Of a DNA stretch of 57,734 nt, positions 33,879 to 42,879 are shown one piece after another. The DNA is from a virus, in IMG/VR virus record IMGVR_UViG_3300030107_006967, positions 1 to 57,734 of that record; one strand, written 5' to 3'. The notes under the pieces were generated by a model. It was not told where the DNA came from. It made no database searches and saw nothing but the letters and a program-made list of their open reading frames with translations. A program made the translations under genes and the position numbers. Each line of letters begins with the position of its first letter. Position 1 is the stretch's first letter.

Positions 33879-34310
33879 CTATTTAATCATTTGTTTCCAC
33901 GCGGAGGAAGCGCCCAGAATTCCAGAAATATCTACTCCGGGATCACTTGGGTCAACATCGCCCAGCGGAGATGTGGGTGCGGCTGATGCTCCGGGAGCGC
34001 CACCTTTTTTTACCGGTGTAGTGCCCTCAAAAACATTAACTCCTCCATATGCGTCCTTACCAATCGCATCAAGCATTCTTTGCTTTGTTTCTTGAAGTTG
34101 CTTTTTCTTTTCTTGTGTTCGCATCTCTTGAAACTTTACTTTTTCCTGTGATTCTTGTTGCGAGGGCTTCTTTTCAACAACTCTTTCGGTCACAACATTT
34201 GTACCAATGCCCTTTACAACTTCTGATACAATTGTTGAGAGAAAACCCTCGGTCACAAGAACTTCCCTTACGCTTTCCTTAATAAGTTGTTTAAATTCTG
34301 ATTTTTTCAT
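33879..34310 (-). CDS. Probable prohead core protein with capsid-targeting-like N-terminus
   Basis: 143 residues. It opens with an amphipathic helix MKKSEFKQLIKESVREVLV resembling phage capsid-targeting leaders, then a Gln/Lys/Glu-rich coiled coil (KKQLQETKQRMLDAIGK) and a Gly/Pro/Ser-rich end. Being 4 bases after the prohead protease gene it may be an inner-core protein like T4 gp67/gp68 and a substrate of that protease. This is inferred from place and leader; no clear family match. Confidence 0.6.
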   Translation of the reverse strand: MKKSEFKQLIKESVREVLVTEGFLSTIVSEVVKGIGTNVVTERVVEKKPSQQESQEKVKFQEMRTQEKKKQLQETKQRMLDAIGKDAYGGVNVFEGTTPVKKGGAPGASAAPTSPLGDVDPSDPGVDISGILGASSAWKQMIK

Positions 34311-34314
34311 ATTA

Positions 34315-34911
34315 CTAACTTAAAATATCCTGTATTAGCCTGTTTAATTTATCTGCCTTGGTAAAGACGTTGTTGTCTTTATTTTCCTTCATCATAAAAG
34401 CACCAGCCGTAGAAGGTTCCGAAACCATATCAAAGCAAATTAGCTGAAAGTCGTCGTTTACCAGTGATCCTTTCGGGCTTTCTGATAGAGTGCCTGTCCC
34501 TCTAGAGGAGATACCAATTTTGCACCCCCCTTCAACTAAAGCCCTCAATATTTGACCAGATGGCGTATTAAGGACTTGTAATTTACCATAAACATCATTG
34601 CCTTCCATCCAGACGGCTGTCATCTTGTGAGAAACATTGGCAAGATTAACAATATTGGACTCCGGATGGTCTAGTTCTCCCAAGGCTCTGTTTTCTTCCA
34701 CTAGCTTTTCGTATAAACCTATCTCTCTTTTCAACACACCCTCTGTGTATATCCTACCGTTTCCATTGGGAACACCACAGCGTTGAATTACTCCGGATAA
34801 TATCATACCCCCATCTGCCACAAATCTTTTTTCGGATTCAGTAAGCAAATCTTGACAGATACCTCCGTCGCAAAGCTCATAATACTCTCTAATTACCATT
34901 TTTTCAGTCAT
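34315..34911 (-). CDS. 21: Prohead core protease, T4 gp21-like
   Basis: 198 residues. Herpesvirus-assemblin-like serine protease fold: NGNGRIYTEGVL, ELDHPES (catalytic His), VYGKLQVLNTPSG and KIGISSRGTG (nucleophile Ser in GISSRG), closing with CFDMVSEPSTAGAF. In T4 gp21 cuts scaffold, capsid propeptides and internal proteins after (L/I)-x-E. Its presence makes the leader peptides noted at 42.5-45.3 kb meaningful. AGAGG site, just after a GC hairpin. Confidence 0.88.
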   Translation of the reverse strand: MTEKMVIREYYELCDGGICQDLLTESEKRFVADGGMILSGVIQRCGVPNGNGRIYTEGVLKREIGLYEKLVEENRALGELDHPESNIVNLANVSHKMTAVWMEGNDVYGKLQVLNTPSGQILRALVEGGCKIGISSRGTGTLSESPKGSLVNDDFQLICFDMVSEPSTAGAFMMKENKDNNVFTKADKLNRLIQDILS

Positions 34912-34945
34912 ATTTTTTTCCTCTGACGGGCGTTACCCGTGCGAG

Positions 34946-34999
34946 CTACGATCCTTTGCAGCATCTTCTAACTGGTTGTAAAATCCATTTTGCCGTCAT
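34946..34999 (-). CDS. Possible 17-residue leader ORF
   Basis: ATG at 34999 with AGGAG 9 bases upstream encodes MTAKWILQPVRRCCKGS. It ends 35 bases before the protease ATG, and a small hairpin (ACGGG/CCCGT) lies between its stop and the protease ribosome site. It may be a real microprotein or a translated leader; the good ribosome site is the only support. Confidence 0.3.
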   Translation of the reverse strand: MTAKWILQPVRRCCKGS

Positions 35000-35010
35000 A
35001 TCGTACTCTC

Positions 35011-35328
35011 CTATTCATGAATATGGTTTATTTTTATTCCACTATCGCCAATAACGGTATTTAAAGCATAAGATGTAGCAGATGATACACAACTTAAAAT
35101 TATCAAATTAGCGATATTATACTCAAAATTAAATAGTTCTGTTAAACCATTTATTCCAAACAAAAATACGCCCACCCAAAAACCCGTACACATTGGGCAA
35201 TGAATAAGTGTCCCAAGCCAATTGGATTTTTCCATAATCCATTCTCTTTGATTTTCAAAAATTGTTCCGTAAACTAAGATTTGAGTCATACCCCAAGAGG
35301 CTAAAACAAAATATATTAAATCCATCAT
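35011..35328 (-). CDS. Membrane protein with CPMCxGFW motif (DUF1360-like)
   Basis: 105 residues with three hydrophobic stretches: LIYFVLASWGMTQILVYGTIF (split by Gly), HCPMCTGFWVGVFLFGI and IANLIILSCVSSATSYAL. The CPMCxGFW signature in a membrane helix is typical of the DUF1360 family of small phage and bacterial membrane proteins, function unknown. Translation-coupled to the preceding gene through an ATGA overlap. Confidence 0.7.
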   Translation of the reverse strand: MMDLIYFVLASWGMTQILVYGTIFENQREWIMEKSNWLGTLIHCPMCTGFWVGVFLFGINGLTELFNFEYNIANLIILSCVSSATSYALNTVIGDSGIKINHIHE

Positions 35329-35873
35329 TCATACCTATAAACGCCTGCCAGACCGTAAGAGTATCCGGGATAATATGGCTGCATTGAGCCCTTCGATGTT
35401 TCTTGAGGAACTTCTCCAAGTTCTGTAGAATTCTTTTTAGATGGGTCCAGCAAATCTTCTTCTCTTTCGATCTCCATTTTCTTAACTGAGTTCATATATT
35501 CGTTTTCTGCTACCATAAAGGTTGCTATATTATACAATATGACTTCAGATAAATTTCCTATTTCGTCGCTCTCCGGGTATGTGCCCCCTAGTGAACCAAA
35601 TACATTTGTTCCCTTTACTGTTTCAGGGTCTATCACGCCATGTTCAACAAGGTGGTTAAAAAATCTGTTTTGAGTATTGTAAATTATATCACTAAAATTT
35701 CCTTTACTGTAAGCCACGATCTTTCTCTCGCTTAATTTTACAACTACATTCATATCCCTATGATTAAAAATCATTATATGACCGCCGAGAGACTTTTTCA
35801 TATCTAAAGTCTCGATAAATTCCTGCAAATACTCGGTATTCTCTTTATCTCCTTTCAACTCTATTTTAATCAT
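35325..35873 (-). CDS. Unidentified protein in packaging/head cassette
   Basis: 182 residues from the ATG at 35873; the open frame begins earlier only with a TTG. The ATG lies within ATGATTAA overlapping the previous stop. The first 100 residues are alpha/beta (MIKIELKGDKENTEYLQEFIET, IMIFNHRDMNVVVKL); the remainder is polar and ends in a Tyr/Gly/Pro-rich tail PYYPGYSYGLAGVYRYE. No motif recognised. Confidence 0.7.
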   Translation of the reverse strand: MIKIELKGDKENTEYLQEFIETLDMKKSLGGHIMIFNHRDMNVVVKLSERKIVAYSKGNFSDIIYNTQNRFFNHLVEHGVIDPETVKGTNVFGSLGGTYPESDEIGNLSEVILYNIATFMVAENEYMNSVKKMEIEREEDLLDPSKKNSTELGEVPQETSKGSMQPYYPGYSYGLAGVYRYE

Positions 35874-36684
35874 CTTTTTTTGATTCCTCAATAAGTTCTT
35901 GAATCTTTATAATGCTTTTAAGAAGACTGACATCGATTTCCTTATTAGAAAAAGACTCAATTAAATCCAAAATTTCAGTTTTTTGCTCCGGAAATATTTC
36001 CAATACCTCTGAAGAAGTTATTTCTTTTTTTAAGCTTCCCAATTCTTCGTCTAAATAAATTTTCATTTCCAAATCATCATTTGTTGTTGAATTTAAATAA
36101 ACTCCCAAAAGTTTTCTTTGCCTCTCGTTCAACCCACTATAAGATTCGTTGAATTTATTAACAAAAGTTTTATATACAACATTATCTATATGCTGCATTC
36201 CGCTATCGCTTAATACACCATCCCCTAAGAGCATCTTTTCGATTATACCCTCTTCCAAAAGCACTCTGTTCTTTGCTTCAATTTTTGGATTATTAAATAT
36301 TTGATGAAGTGTTGCTAAATCTTTATAATTTGGTACAAAATTTGAGTATATATCTTGCGAAACTTCCTTGTTTATTTTAGATATTAAATTACTTTGCTCG
36401 TTAAACAAAGCCTTGTTATCTATGGCGCTTCTCTCCAGCCTAGATTCAAAAAATATTTTTTCCGCTACTCTTTTTTCTTCTACATTCGTATTCAAAATAT
36501 TTTGATATAATTTTAAATCTTTACGAAGAATTGAATTTGGTCTAAAAAACTCTTTTAATATAGACACAATCTTATCGCGCTGCACTTGGTCTTTTGCTAA
36601 GGATGCTTTTGTTAATTGTCTTATCAGTGCTTCATAAAGAAAAGCGGTGTTTCTTTTCTTATTGTGTTTGAATTTACTTGACAT
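35866..36684 (-). CDS. Conserved-type helical protein next to portal gene
   Basis: 272 residues, almost wholly helical and charged. The N-terminal KFKHNKKRNTAFLYEALIRQL looks conserved, with repeated short helices after it (NERQRKLLGVYLNSTTNDD). No membrane segment. Overlaps the portal gene by 11 bases. Possibly a head assembly or internal protein; I do not recognise the family. Confidence 0.7.
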   Translation of the reverse strand: MSSKFKHNKKRNTAFLYEALIRQLTKASLAKDQVQRDKIVSILKEFFRPNSILRKDLKLYQNILNTNVEEKRVAEKIFFESRLERSAIDNKALFNEQSNLISKINKEVSQDIYSNFVPNYKDLATLHQIFNNPKIEAKNRVLLEEGIIEKMLLGDGVLSDSGMQHIDNVVYKTFVNKFNESYSGLNERQRKLLGVYLNSTTNDDLEMKIYLDEELGSLKKEITSSEVLEIFPEQKTEILDLIESFSNKEIDVSLLKSIIKIQELIEESKKDD

Positions 36685-38617
36685 CTTTTTTGGTCTCCAT
36701 CTCTGTTATTAAGTTCTTAATCTCGTTATTAGCCTCTAGGATATCTCTTTCTTGCTCATCATAATTAGATTGCTGTTCAGTGTAAACACCCCTTGCAAGC
36801 CTATCCATTTTTTTATACCCTTTCGGGACGCCGCTTATATCCCTCATAGACGCCTGAGATTTCATTGACCTCTTCATAGCACCTTTTTTGGATAAATCAT
36901 CCCTTGGCTCATACCAATTTCCTTTAGATTTATTAGTAGTTGTGTACACCTTTCCTGCCGAGCCTCTTTTAGCCATCTTGACGATATTGTCGTCTCTATT
37001 TCCCGGAACCGCCAAGAGATTTGTGTCCGGCTCTTCAGTCTCTGCGTCGCCCGCTTCGTCGCCCGCTTCGTCGCCTGCTTCATCGCCCAATTCTGGCGTG
37101 TCAAGCTCATCCCCAGCGTCGTCGCCTCCAAGAAGACCGCCGATGCCTCCTCCGCCGCCCACATCTTCTCCCTCAGAAGCCATATCAAGCTCGCTTTGAT
37201 ACAACCTGTCATACACTATTTCTCTTTGATTTCTCAAAAACTCTTCTTCAGAAATATTAAACAAGTTAGTTGCAAGCCATCTTTTGCTGAAAAATCCCTC
37301 TGCGGCTCCGGAAGCTACATCGAACTTTACTCTCCACTGCTCCAACTCTTGCAATTCCGCTATTTTTGATGGATTGTTCAAAGACATTTTAAAAGAAATG
37401 AGATCGTTTCCCCTATATCCCAACGTATACAAATGAATAATTGCTATTTTTTCCAATTCTGTTATAACAACTCTCTGCAAGCGTTGAATTGTTCTTGCGA
37501 AGCGGATATCCTTTTGTGCCAAAGTTGTTTGGTCTTCGTTCGCCCCCTCACCCCTGAAAAGATATGACTGTGGAATTTTTAATGCTGAAAACAATTTGTC
37601 TTTTAAGTATTTAACATCTTCGATGTCTCCAGTGTAGGTTCCGCCGGGAAGTGTTTCTATTTTGGTTGATTGACCACCCCGAACTGGAATAAAGTAGTCC
37701 TCATCAACCGACATTGGATTATAGCGAAGATCTACTCTACCCGTGGTTGAGTCAACAACTTGGTTTCGCTTCATTTGCGTAACAACCTTCTGCATATATT
37801 GCTCTATTTCATTTGGATTTATTGCCCCGACATCAACATAAAACACGCGGCGTTCTGGGGATCTGACAATCCTGTACGACATCATAGCGTCTTCTAGCAA
37901 CGTTAGTTGTCTCCATATTCTCCTTGCTGGATCCAGAACTGATGTTCCATATGGGGCATGCTTGTCGTTGCCCAAGATTCTAAAATGTGCCAATTGCCAA
38001 TTCTCAAATGTCATTCCGGCGGAGTTCCACTGGTACTGAATGTAATTTGGGTTTGTTTTATCTTCGCCCTCCAACCTCTCTACTTCTCTGGTGGGTAAGC
38101 CAATAGCATTGACCACGCCCCTGTTTTCCTCTATGTCCAAGTAAAGCATGAAATCTCCAAACTTGCACATTGTCCTACACCATCCAAAAAGATTGTGCTC
38201 AACATTCAGAATATTGTGAAAAAGAGAGTTTAAGATAATTTTTATTTCTTCGTTAGGACAGCTAATCTTCAATAAAGGGTGCAAATGAGATGATGTAGTC
38301 ATTTCATCCGCATAAATATCCAAGGCAGAGGCTATGATTGGCTCATATTCCATTTGATCAAAGTCAATGTATCTTTGACTTCTGGAGACGTTTGCCATTG
38401 TTGCCGTAGTTAGGTTGGAGAAAGGATTATAACTAGTTTTTTTAAATTGCTGACCACTTGCAGACTTAAATCTAGATGAAAATTTATCAGCGTCTGTCCT
38501 GCTGTTTCTAACAACCATCTGGGCGTCGTAATTTACCAAAGGTCCCGAAAAGAGCCTTGTAAGCCTTTTAAATAGGGGCGATGCTTCATTTCTAGGGTTT
38601 CTGTTTCTATCAGCCAT
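36674..38617 (-). CDS. 20: Portal vertex protein, T4 gp20-like
   Basis: 647 residues. Signature parts: RYIDFDQMEYEPIIASALDIYADE, GWCRTMCKFGDFMLYLDI, RRIWRQLTLLEDAMMSYRIV, RSPERRVFYVDVG and DQTTLAQKDIRFARTIQRLQ, as in gp20. Twelve copies form the channel for DNA entry and exit. The C-terminal 150 residues are acidic with an exact short repeat GDEAGDEAGDEAGD, probably a flexible tail. AAAGGAT before the ATG; 3 bases after the terminase stop. Confidence 0.92.
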   Translation of the reverse strand: MADRNRNPRNEASPLFKRLTRLFSGPLVNYDAQMVVRNSRTDADKFSSRFKSASGQQFKKTSYNPFSNLTTATMANVSRSQRYIDFDQMEYEPIIASALDIYADEMTTSSHLHPLLKISCPNEEIKIILNSLFHNILNVEHNLFGWCRTMCKFGDFMLYLDIEENRGVVNAIGLPTREVERLEGEDKTNPNYIQYQWNSAGMTFENWQLAHFRILGNDKHAPYGTSVLDPARRIWRQLTLLEDAMMSYRIVRSPERRVFYVDVGAINPNEIEQYMQKVVTQMKRNQVVDSTTGRVDLRYNPMSVDEDYFIPVRGGQSTKIETLPGGTYTGDIEDVKYLKDKLFSALKIPQSYLFRGEGANEDQTTLAQKDIRFARTIQRLQRVVITELEKIAIIHLYTLGYRGNDLISFKMSLNNPSKIAELQELEQWRVKFDVASGAAEGFFSKRWLATNLFNISEEEFLRNQREIVYDRLYQSELDMASEGEDVGGGGGIGGLLGGDDAGDELDTPELGDEAGDEAGDEAGDAETEEPDTNLLAVPGNRDDNIVKMAKRGSAGKVYTTTNKSKGNWYEPRDDLSKKGAMKRSMKSQASMRDISGVPKGYKKMDRLARGVYTEQQSNYDEQERDILEANNEIKNLITEMETKKDVK

Positions 38618-38620
38618 TTT

Positions 38621-40195
38621 TTATCCTTTTAAAATCCAAGCAAATTGCTGCTGTTCTTTTATCTTATCACTTTTTGCAATTGGTTTATAGCCCTGTTGAC
38701 CCGGAATTGATGTATTTAATTGCGTTTTTGATTTAGTCATCGTGCTTAAAAATGCTTTTGTGTATTCTATATCCCTCTGGTTAACTTCCAATGCTGTGTC
38801 CCTGACCCAACAGCCTATTGCGAAAGCCATAACTAAATCATCATTGTACATCCTCATTGCTTGAGGGCGACCATTATGCCAAACAAAAGTTTCTAACTCA
38901 CTAAATAGTCTAGCAGAATATATAGTAACTAGTTTATTTCTAATGAACTCTTCCATTTTCGCGACAATCAGCGGTCTTGTTTTTGAAGTAGTAGAAAAAC
39001 CGGCAACAGCATTGCTCATATTTTCTCCCGCATACTGTTCTACATATTCGTGGGTTGATTTAATAGAATAATAAAGGTTGGGATAACATAATTCTTTTAA
39101 TTTTTCCAAAACAGCAAACCCAACAGAATTGTTTTCTACCACCATTAGGCAATTCCCAAATTCTCTACCAACATCATTAATCATACTTGCAAACAAGTCA
39201 GGAGTTATCTTTGATTTGTACTCTGCTACAATTTCCATTGTTTCTAGCTTAAAAATATGAAATACAGAAAAATCTTTATCATCACCTCGGGAAACATCAG
39301 CGACCAATAAATATTTGCACTCTGGATTGTATTTTTCCCATATCCAGAAGTTTCTATCAAAGCCTGTTCTGTAAATTGGGTCGGAAAGATTTTGTTTTAT
39401 CCTCTCCATGTCATCCGAGTGTATAACTGTCTCACCAGACATATTAAAGTTGCACTCATATTCTTGAGCGATTTGCCTTTTTGACATATTCTTTGTTTCT
39501 TCTGCAAACCATTCTTCGTCTCTTTCGGGGTGCACATCCCAAGGCAAAATAGTGTATCGAAAATCGTTGTTGCCTAATTCTGAATCGATATATGTTTGAT
39601 GAAACCAATTACCCACACCATTTGGAGTGGATAAAGCGATGCAGCGACCCCCCGTTGATAGCGTGGGGTAAAGACCGGTCCACAGTTCATCAAGCCCTTC
39701 TACGTGCGCTGCCTCATCAATAACAAGCAGGGACAACGCTTCGGAGCGACCTGCATCTCCAGAAGTTGTTGAAGCTTTAATCTGAGAGCCATTGTTCAAT
39801 TCAAACGATGTCCTATTGTCAATGGATATGCTAGCAATTTGCATCCAGTCTGGAAGGTTTTTCATAATTGCTTTGACTTTTTTAACTAAGTTGGCTGCCG
39901 TCTGGAACTTAGTAGCCATAACAAGGATATTCTTGTCCTTATGAAACAACATCATCCAAGCAACATATCCAGCGGTAATGGTTGAGATGCCTAGCTGCCT
40001 AGCTTTTAAAATAATATTAAAACGATAATCGTTGAAGTCTTCCAGCAATTGATCTTGAAAGTCGTAAGTTTTAAATGGAATTTGTCCCTTAATGGGGTGT
40101 GATATTTTTGTGTAGTTGTTTATGAAATAAGAAGGGTTTTTTCCACACTTAACAATTTCTTTGAGTTTCTCTTTTTTTGTTAATTGATATGACAT
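38621..40195 (-). CDS. 17: Terminase large subunit, T4 gp17-like
   Basis: 524 residues. ATPase domain: FNIILKARQLGISTITAGY carries the deviant Walker A, LLVIDEAAHVEG the Walker B with catalytic Glu, CIALSTPNG the coupling motif. Nuclease domain: LLVADVSRGDDKDFSVF (first Asp), MVVENNSVG and NDDLVMAFAIG (third acidic site). It packages DNA into the prohead and cuts the concatemer. Small terminase is not certain; the two genes before it are candidates. Confidence 0.93.
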   Translation of the reverse strand: MSYQLTKKEKLKEIVKCGKNPSYFINNYTKISHPIKGQIPFKTYDFQDQLLEDFNDYRFNIILKARQLGISTITAGYVAWMMLFHKDKNILVMATKFQTAANLVKKVKAIMKNLPDWMQIASISIDNRTSFELNNGSQIKASTTSGDAGRSEALSLLVIDEAAHVEGLDELWTGLYPTLSTGGRCIALSTPNGVGNWFHQTYIDSELGNNDFRYTILPWDVHPERDEEWFAEETKNMSKRQIAQEYECNFNMSGETVIHSDDMERIKQNLSDPIYRTGFDRNFWIWEKYNPECKYLLVADVSRGDDKDFSVFHIFKLETMEIVAEYKSKITPDLFASMINDVGREFGNCLMVVENNSVGFAVLEKLKELCYPNLYYSIKSTHEYVEQYAGENMSNAVAGFSTTSKTRPLIVAKMEEFIRNKLVTIYSARLFSELETFVWHNGRPQAMRMYNDDLVMAFAIGCWVRDTALEVNQRDIEYTKAFLSTMTKSKTQLNTSIPGQQGYKPIAKSDKIKEQQQFAWILKG

Positions 40196-40204
40196 TTATC
40201 TTCA

Positions 40205-40705
40205 CTATCTTGAAGCCTTAATCCAATTTTTAATGCTTTCTTCTAACCTCTGGGATGGAGGGATTGTCTCTTCCTCGCCTAGACCAGCGACACCGCCCAA
40301 CCTGTAGATCGAAGTTGTCTGATACCAAGTCCTTATGTTAGACATCTTTTGTACATGTATATCTGTTTCTCCCTCTTGCACCAAAGATAAGTTTTTTCCA
40401 GCGGCAGATCGATATTCTTTTTTAAGGAACGAAACAATATCAGCTATTTTCTGCTCAACTTTAGACTCAAACTTATGATCCGCAACGCTTTTAATATTGC
40501 ACTCCGAAGAGTAACTCAAGACCATTTTGTTTCCCTGAAACCTAACCTTGAATCCGTCAACAAGTCTTGGGTCTGTTACAATATTGTCAACTTCTCTTCT
40601 GAGCCCGATGGTTACTGGCTTTCCTTCTTCATCAAGCGCTCCGTCGTATCCTTTTGTAGCAACGATGTTTTGAATTGTCTGTACAACATCTAAAATATTA
40701 GCCAT
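40205..40705 (-). CDS. Unidentified protein before terminase
   Basis: 166 residues. LDVVQTIQNIVATKGYDGALDEEGKPVTIGLRRE followed by a beta region (GFKVRFQGNKMVLSYSSE) and a helical part (KVEQKIADIVSFLKKEYRSA). No zinc site or membrane segment. The pair of genes before the large terminase often includes the small terminase, but I see no helix-turn-helix that would prove it here. Overlaps the preceding gene by 8 bases. Confidence 0.7.
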   Translation of the reverse strand: MANILDVVQTIQNIVATKGYDGALDEEGKPVTIGLRREVDNIVTDPRLVDGFKVRFQGNKMVLSYSSECNIKSVADHKFESKVEQKIADIVSFLKKEYRSAAGKNLSLVQEGETDIHVQKMSNIRTWYQTTSIYRLGGVAGLGEEETIPPSQRLEESIKNWIKASR

Positions 40706-41114
40706 TATCTTTCCCCTTATAAAAGTTTCCTAAAAACTCCACTCTTTGGTCTATGTCTGCCCAGCGCTCTTCCCTGTTGACAACAAAATGCACATAACAC
40801 TTGTAACAGCAGTCATATTTGCTCATATATAAATCGTCTTTCAAATTAAACGAATATTCAAAGCAAGCAGGACAAACACGGTCTTCGTCTCTAGTAAGTA
40901 GTTTTTTTGAAAGGAAAAAACCATCTTTGTTAATCTTTTCGGCGCTTTCCTTTTGCTTGTTATCTTTTTTGTATCTTTGTTTTATTTGCTCAAGGTAGCT
41001 AGCCTCTTTTTCTTCATTCCAAAAAGAACGTGGGTTTTGTATTGCAATATCGCCATATTTTTCCGCTATTGCCCGTTCTACTTTTACTATCCAACTAGAA
41101 TCTTTCTTGTTCAT
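40698..41114 (-). CDS. Small zinc-finger protein
   Basis: 138 residues. N-terminal 75 residues are charged helix (WNEEKEASYLEQIKQRYKK). A Cys4 site follows: CPACFEYSF near residue 82 and CCYKCYVHFV near 103, fitting a zinc ribbon. Ends in REERWADIDQRVEFLGNFY. Could be a DNA-recognition partner for packaging; that is inferred from its place two genes before terL. Overlaps the next gene. Confidence 0.7.
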   Translation of the reverse strand: MNKKDSSWIVKVERAIAEKYGDIAIQNPRSFWNEEKEASYLEQIKQRYKKDNKQKESAEKINKDGFFLSKKLLTRDEDRVCPACFEYSFNLKDDLYMSKYDCCYKCYVHFVVNREERWADIDQRVEFLGNFYKGKDNG

Positions 41115-41123
41115 ATCTCACCA

Positions 41124-42050
41124 TTATACATCTAATTTATCTAGTTTTTCAGCCAAAAGGTCTATTTTCTTTTGCTGCTCTTTTATTGCTTCTACTAAAA
41201 ACGAAATTATCCTAGTGTAATCCATTGTGTTGGCATATTGAGGATCTGCGCTCCACTCAACAATTTCGGGGATTACCTTTCCTACTTCCTCGGCAATAAA
41301 GCCAAAATCTTTTTTCCCCGTATCTTTCCAGCTATATGATACACCCTGAAGCTTGCTAATTGTTTTAACGGCGGACTCAAGGGGCTCAACATCTTTCTTG
41401 TACCTTATGGAAGAATATGATACGAAAGCATTTGCCTTCACCTTACCTGCTGGATCGCTAGTATCTGGTAAAGTTATCCCATGGCTTGCATTTCCCTCTC
41501 CGACGCCGACACCCAAATAATTTTCTATATTTACGGCGGAGCCAGATATTGTAACGCCTCCCGGATTGGTAGAACCAGAAATGACTAATGCATTGCTAGG
41601 GTCGGTTTGAAAAAATATTCTTGCTTCGTTGTTTGGTCCAAAGTTAAAGGCGGAGGCTGCGCCTTCTGAGGCGACAAACTGGATTGCGCCGCCAATCTTC
41701 AGGGGGGATGCACCCTCCAGTGTTCCGTCTATCTGAATTGTCGAGCCAGACAGAACGATGCCCTCAGATGATCCGGATATTACTAAAAAGTCATCCCCAT
41801 TTTCGTTGTACTCTATATGACCTTCTTGCGTGTCTCCAAAGTGAAGTTTTTTGTCATCAGGAATGGTTATCTCATTTCCATCAAAAACAACAGTGGTCAC
41901 AGCCCCAAATGATCCACCGTCATTAAACTGAAGCTGCCTGTTGCTCCCGGCTGGATTTCCTGCAACTTCACCAGTTGGTATTCTGTCATGAGTTTGCTTT
42001 ATTATCGATACTAATTTTGCGTGACTATACTTGCCAATACCTGCTGCCAT
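41124..42050 (-). CDS. Second fibre-type protein with S74 chaperone domain
   Basis: 308 residues. A short shaft (residues 30-190) uses the same building unit as the long fibre: IPDDKKLHFGDTQEGHIEYNENG compares with IADDKKIYFGNDQDASIEYDEDG there. The C-terminal S74 domain has YSSIRYKKDVEPL with the cleavage Ser, DFGFIAEEVGKVIPEIVEW and a coiled coil. The N-terminus KYSHAKLVSIIKQTHDRIP may attach to the virion. Starts inside TAATG of the upstream gene. Confidence 0.82.
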   Translation of the reverse strand: MAAGIGKYSHAKLVSIIKQTHDRIPTGEVAGNPAGSNRQLQFNDGGSFGAVTTVVFDGNEITIPDDKKLHFGDTQEGHIEYNENGDDFLVISGSSEGIVLSGSTIQIDGTLEGASPLKIGGAIQFVASEGAASAFNFGPNNEARIFFQTDPSNALVISGSTNPGGVTISGSAVNIENYLGVGVGEGNASHGITLPDTSDPAGKVKANAFVSYSSIRYKKDVEPLESAVKTISKLQGVSYSWKDTGKKDFGFIAEEVGKVIPEIVEWSADPQYANTMDYTRIISFLVEAIKEQQKKIDLLAEKLDKLDV

Positions 42051-42487
42051 TAGTCCTTAATCTCCACGGCGACTGCAAAGACTGCTATGGAAAGAACTAT
42101 GCCACCAAGCACACCACCGGCAAGCCACCAATGGCTGTTATCATTTGGTCTTTCTAGTGCTAGTTCTTGTAGTCGCTTGTTCTCCTCGTCTTTTATATTG
42201 AGAAGATTTGTGTATTTGTCGGTTGCCGAGGTTAGTTTGATCTCGCTGATTTTGAGATCTAGTTCTAACTTGGCTTTTAATATTTCTATCTCTCTATCCA
42301 TTTCCAGCCTACACTCTTCTGCGGTGTATTTCTGCTCTGTTAGAACTTTGGCTGCTGCTTTGGCATCCATTAGGACACCAGTAAAGGGTGCTTGTTGCCC
42401 TTTCTGTATTTCAGTTATAACTCCCTCTTGCGCCCAAGCAGGGAAAGCAAAGAGTATAACTAAAAATATGGATAGTAGTTGTTTCAT
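42050..42487 (-). CDS. Exported coiled-coil protein with C-terminal membrane anchor
   Basis: 145 residues. Signal peptide 1-19 (FAFPAWA before QE), then QQAPFTGVLMDAKAAAKVL, a coiled coil (residues 60-105, many Glu/Lys/Leu heptads) and one C-terminal membrane helix WLAGGVLGGIVLSIAVFAVAV. The APFTGVLM segment recurs in small phage and bacterial envelope proteins. This topology, periplasmic coiled coil tied to the inner membrane, is compatible with a spanin-like or envelope role at lysis. ATGA overlap with the upstream gene. Confidence 0.7.
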   Translation of the reverse strand: MKQLLSIFLVILFAFPAWAQEGVITEIQKGQQAPFTGVLMDAKAAAKVLTEQKYTAEECRLEMDREIEILKAKLELDLKISEIKLTSATDKYTNLLNIKDEENKRLQELALERPNDNSHWWLAGGVLGGIVLSIAVFAVAVEIKD

Positions 42488-42879
42488 ATGATTGAGTGCG
42501 CCTCTTCTTCAGCATATTCGTATTCTTCATCACTATATGTGCCAAATGTATCCTCAATTTCTTGTTGTGTTATTTCTCGGTAAGTTAAGCCGTCTCCACT
42601 AATGTTTTGGGTTATATCTCTAACTGGCATTCTTCCACGACAATCTATAGCTTCATCTGTATCAGGATCATAGACAAAAACATGCTGTATGTCGCCTGAT
42701 TTATCAAAAATGCCGTAAGTCGGCAGTTCTAACATATCTGCCACTACATTAGCCAAGAGAGAGCAGTCACCTCTTTTAAAATCAATATACTCGGAGGGCT
42801 GTGTTTCTTCTTCCCCACCCAACTCAATATCTATACCTTCATTTAAATACTGTCGCCAGTTTTCAAGTAGTTGTTTCAT
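42484..42879 (-). CDS. Protein with capsid-targeting-like leader and Cys/His/Asp domain
   Basis: 131 residues. Residues 1-14 MKQLLENWRQYLNE form an amphipathic helix ending in L-N-E, which matches the (L/I)-x-E rule of T4-type prohead proteases, and closely resemble the leader at 43346-43963. The body has GDCSLLANVVADML, IQHVFVYDP and AIDCRG, the order Cys-His-Asp of a papain/NlpC-like fold, suggesting a small cysteine hydrolase or a relic of one. C-terminus is very acidic. Its ATG overlaps the stop of the poly-Cys ORF (TAATG). Confidence 0.65.
   Translation of the reverse strand: MKQLLENWRQYLNEGIDIELGGEEETQPSEYIDFKRGDCSLLANVVADMLELPTYGIFDKSGDIQHVFVYDPDTDEAIDCRGRMPVRDITQNISGDGLTYREITQQEIEDTFGTYSDEEYEYAEEEAHSII

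Noticed and set aside
34917-34960. tRNA-like look of the sequence with AGCTCGCACGGGTAACG
   Set aside because: No acceptor stem, anticodon stem or T-arm can be formed; only a 5-bp hairpin is present.
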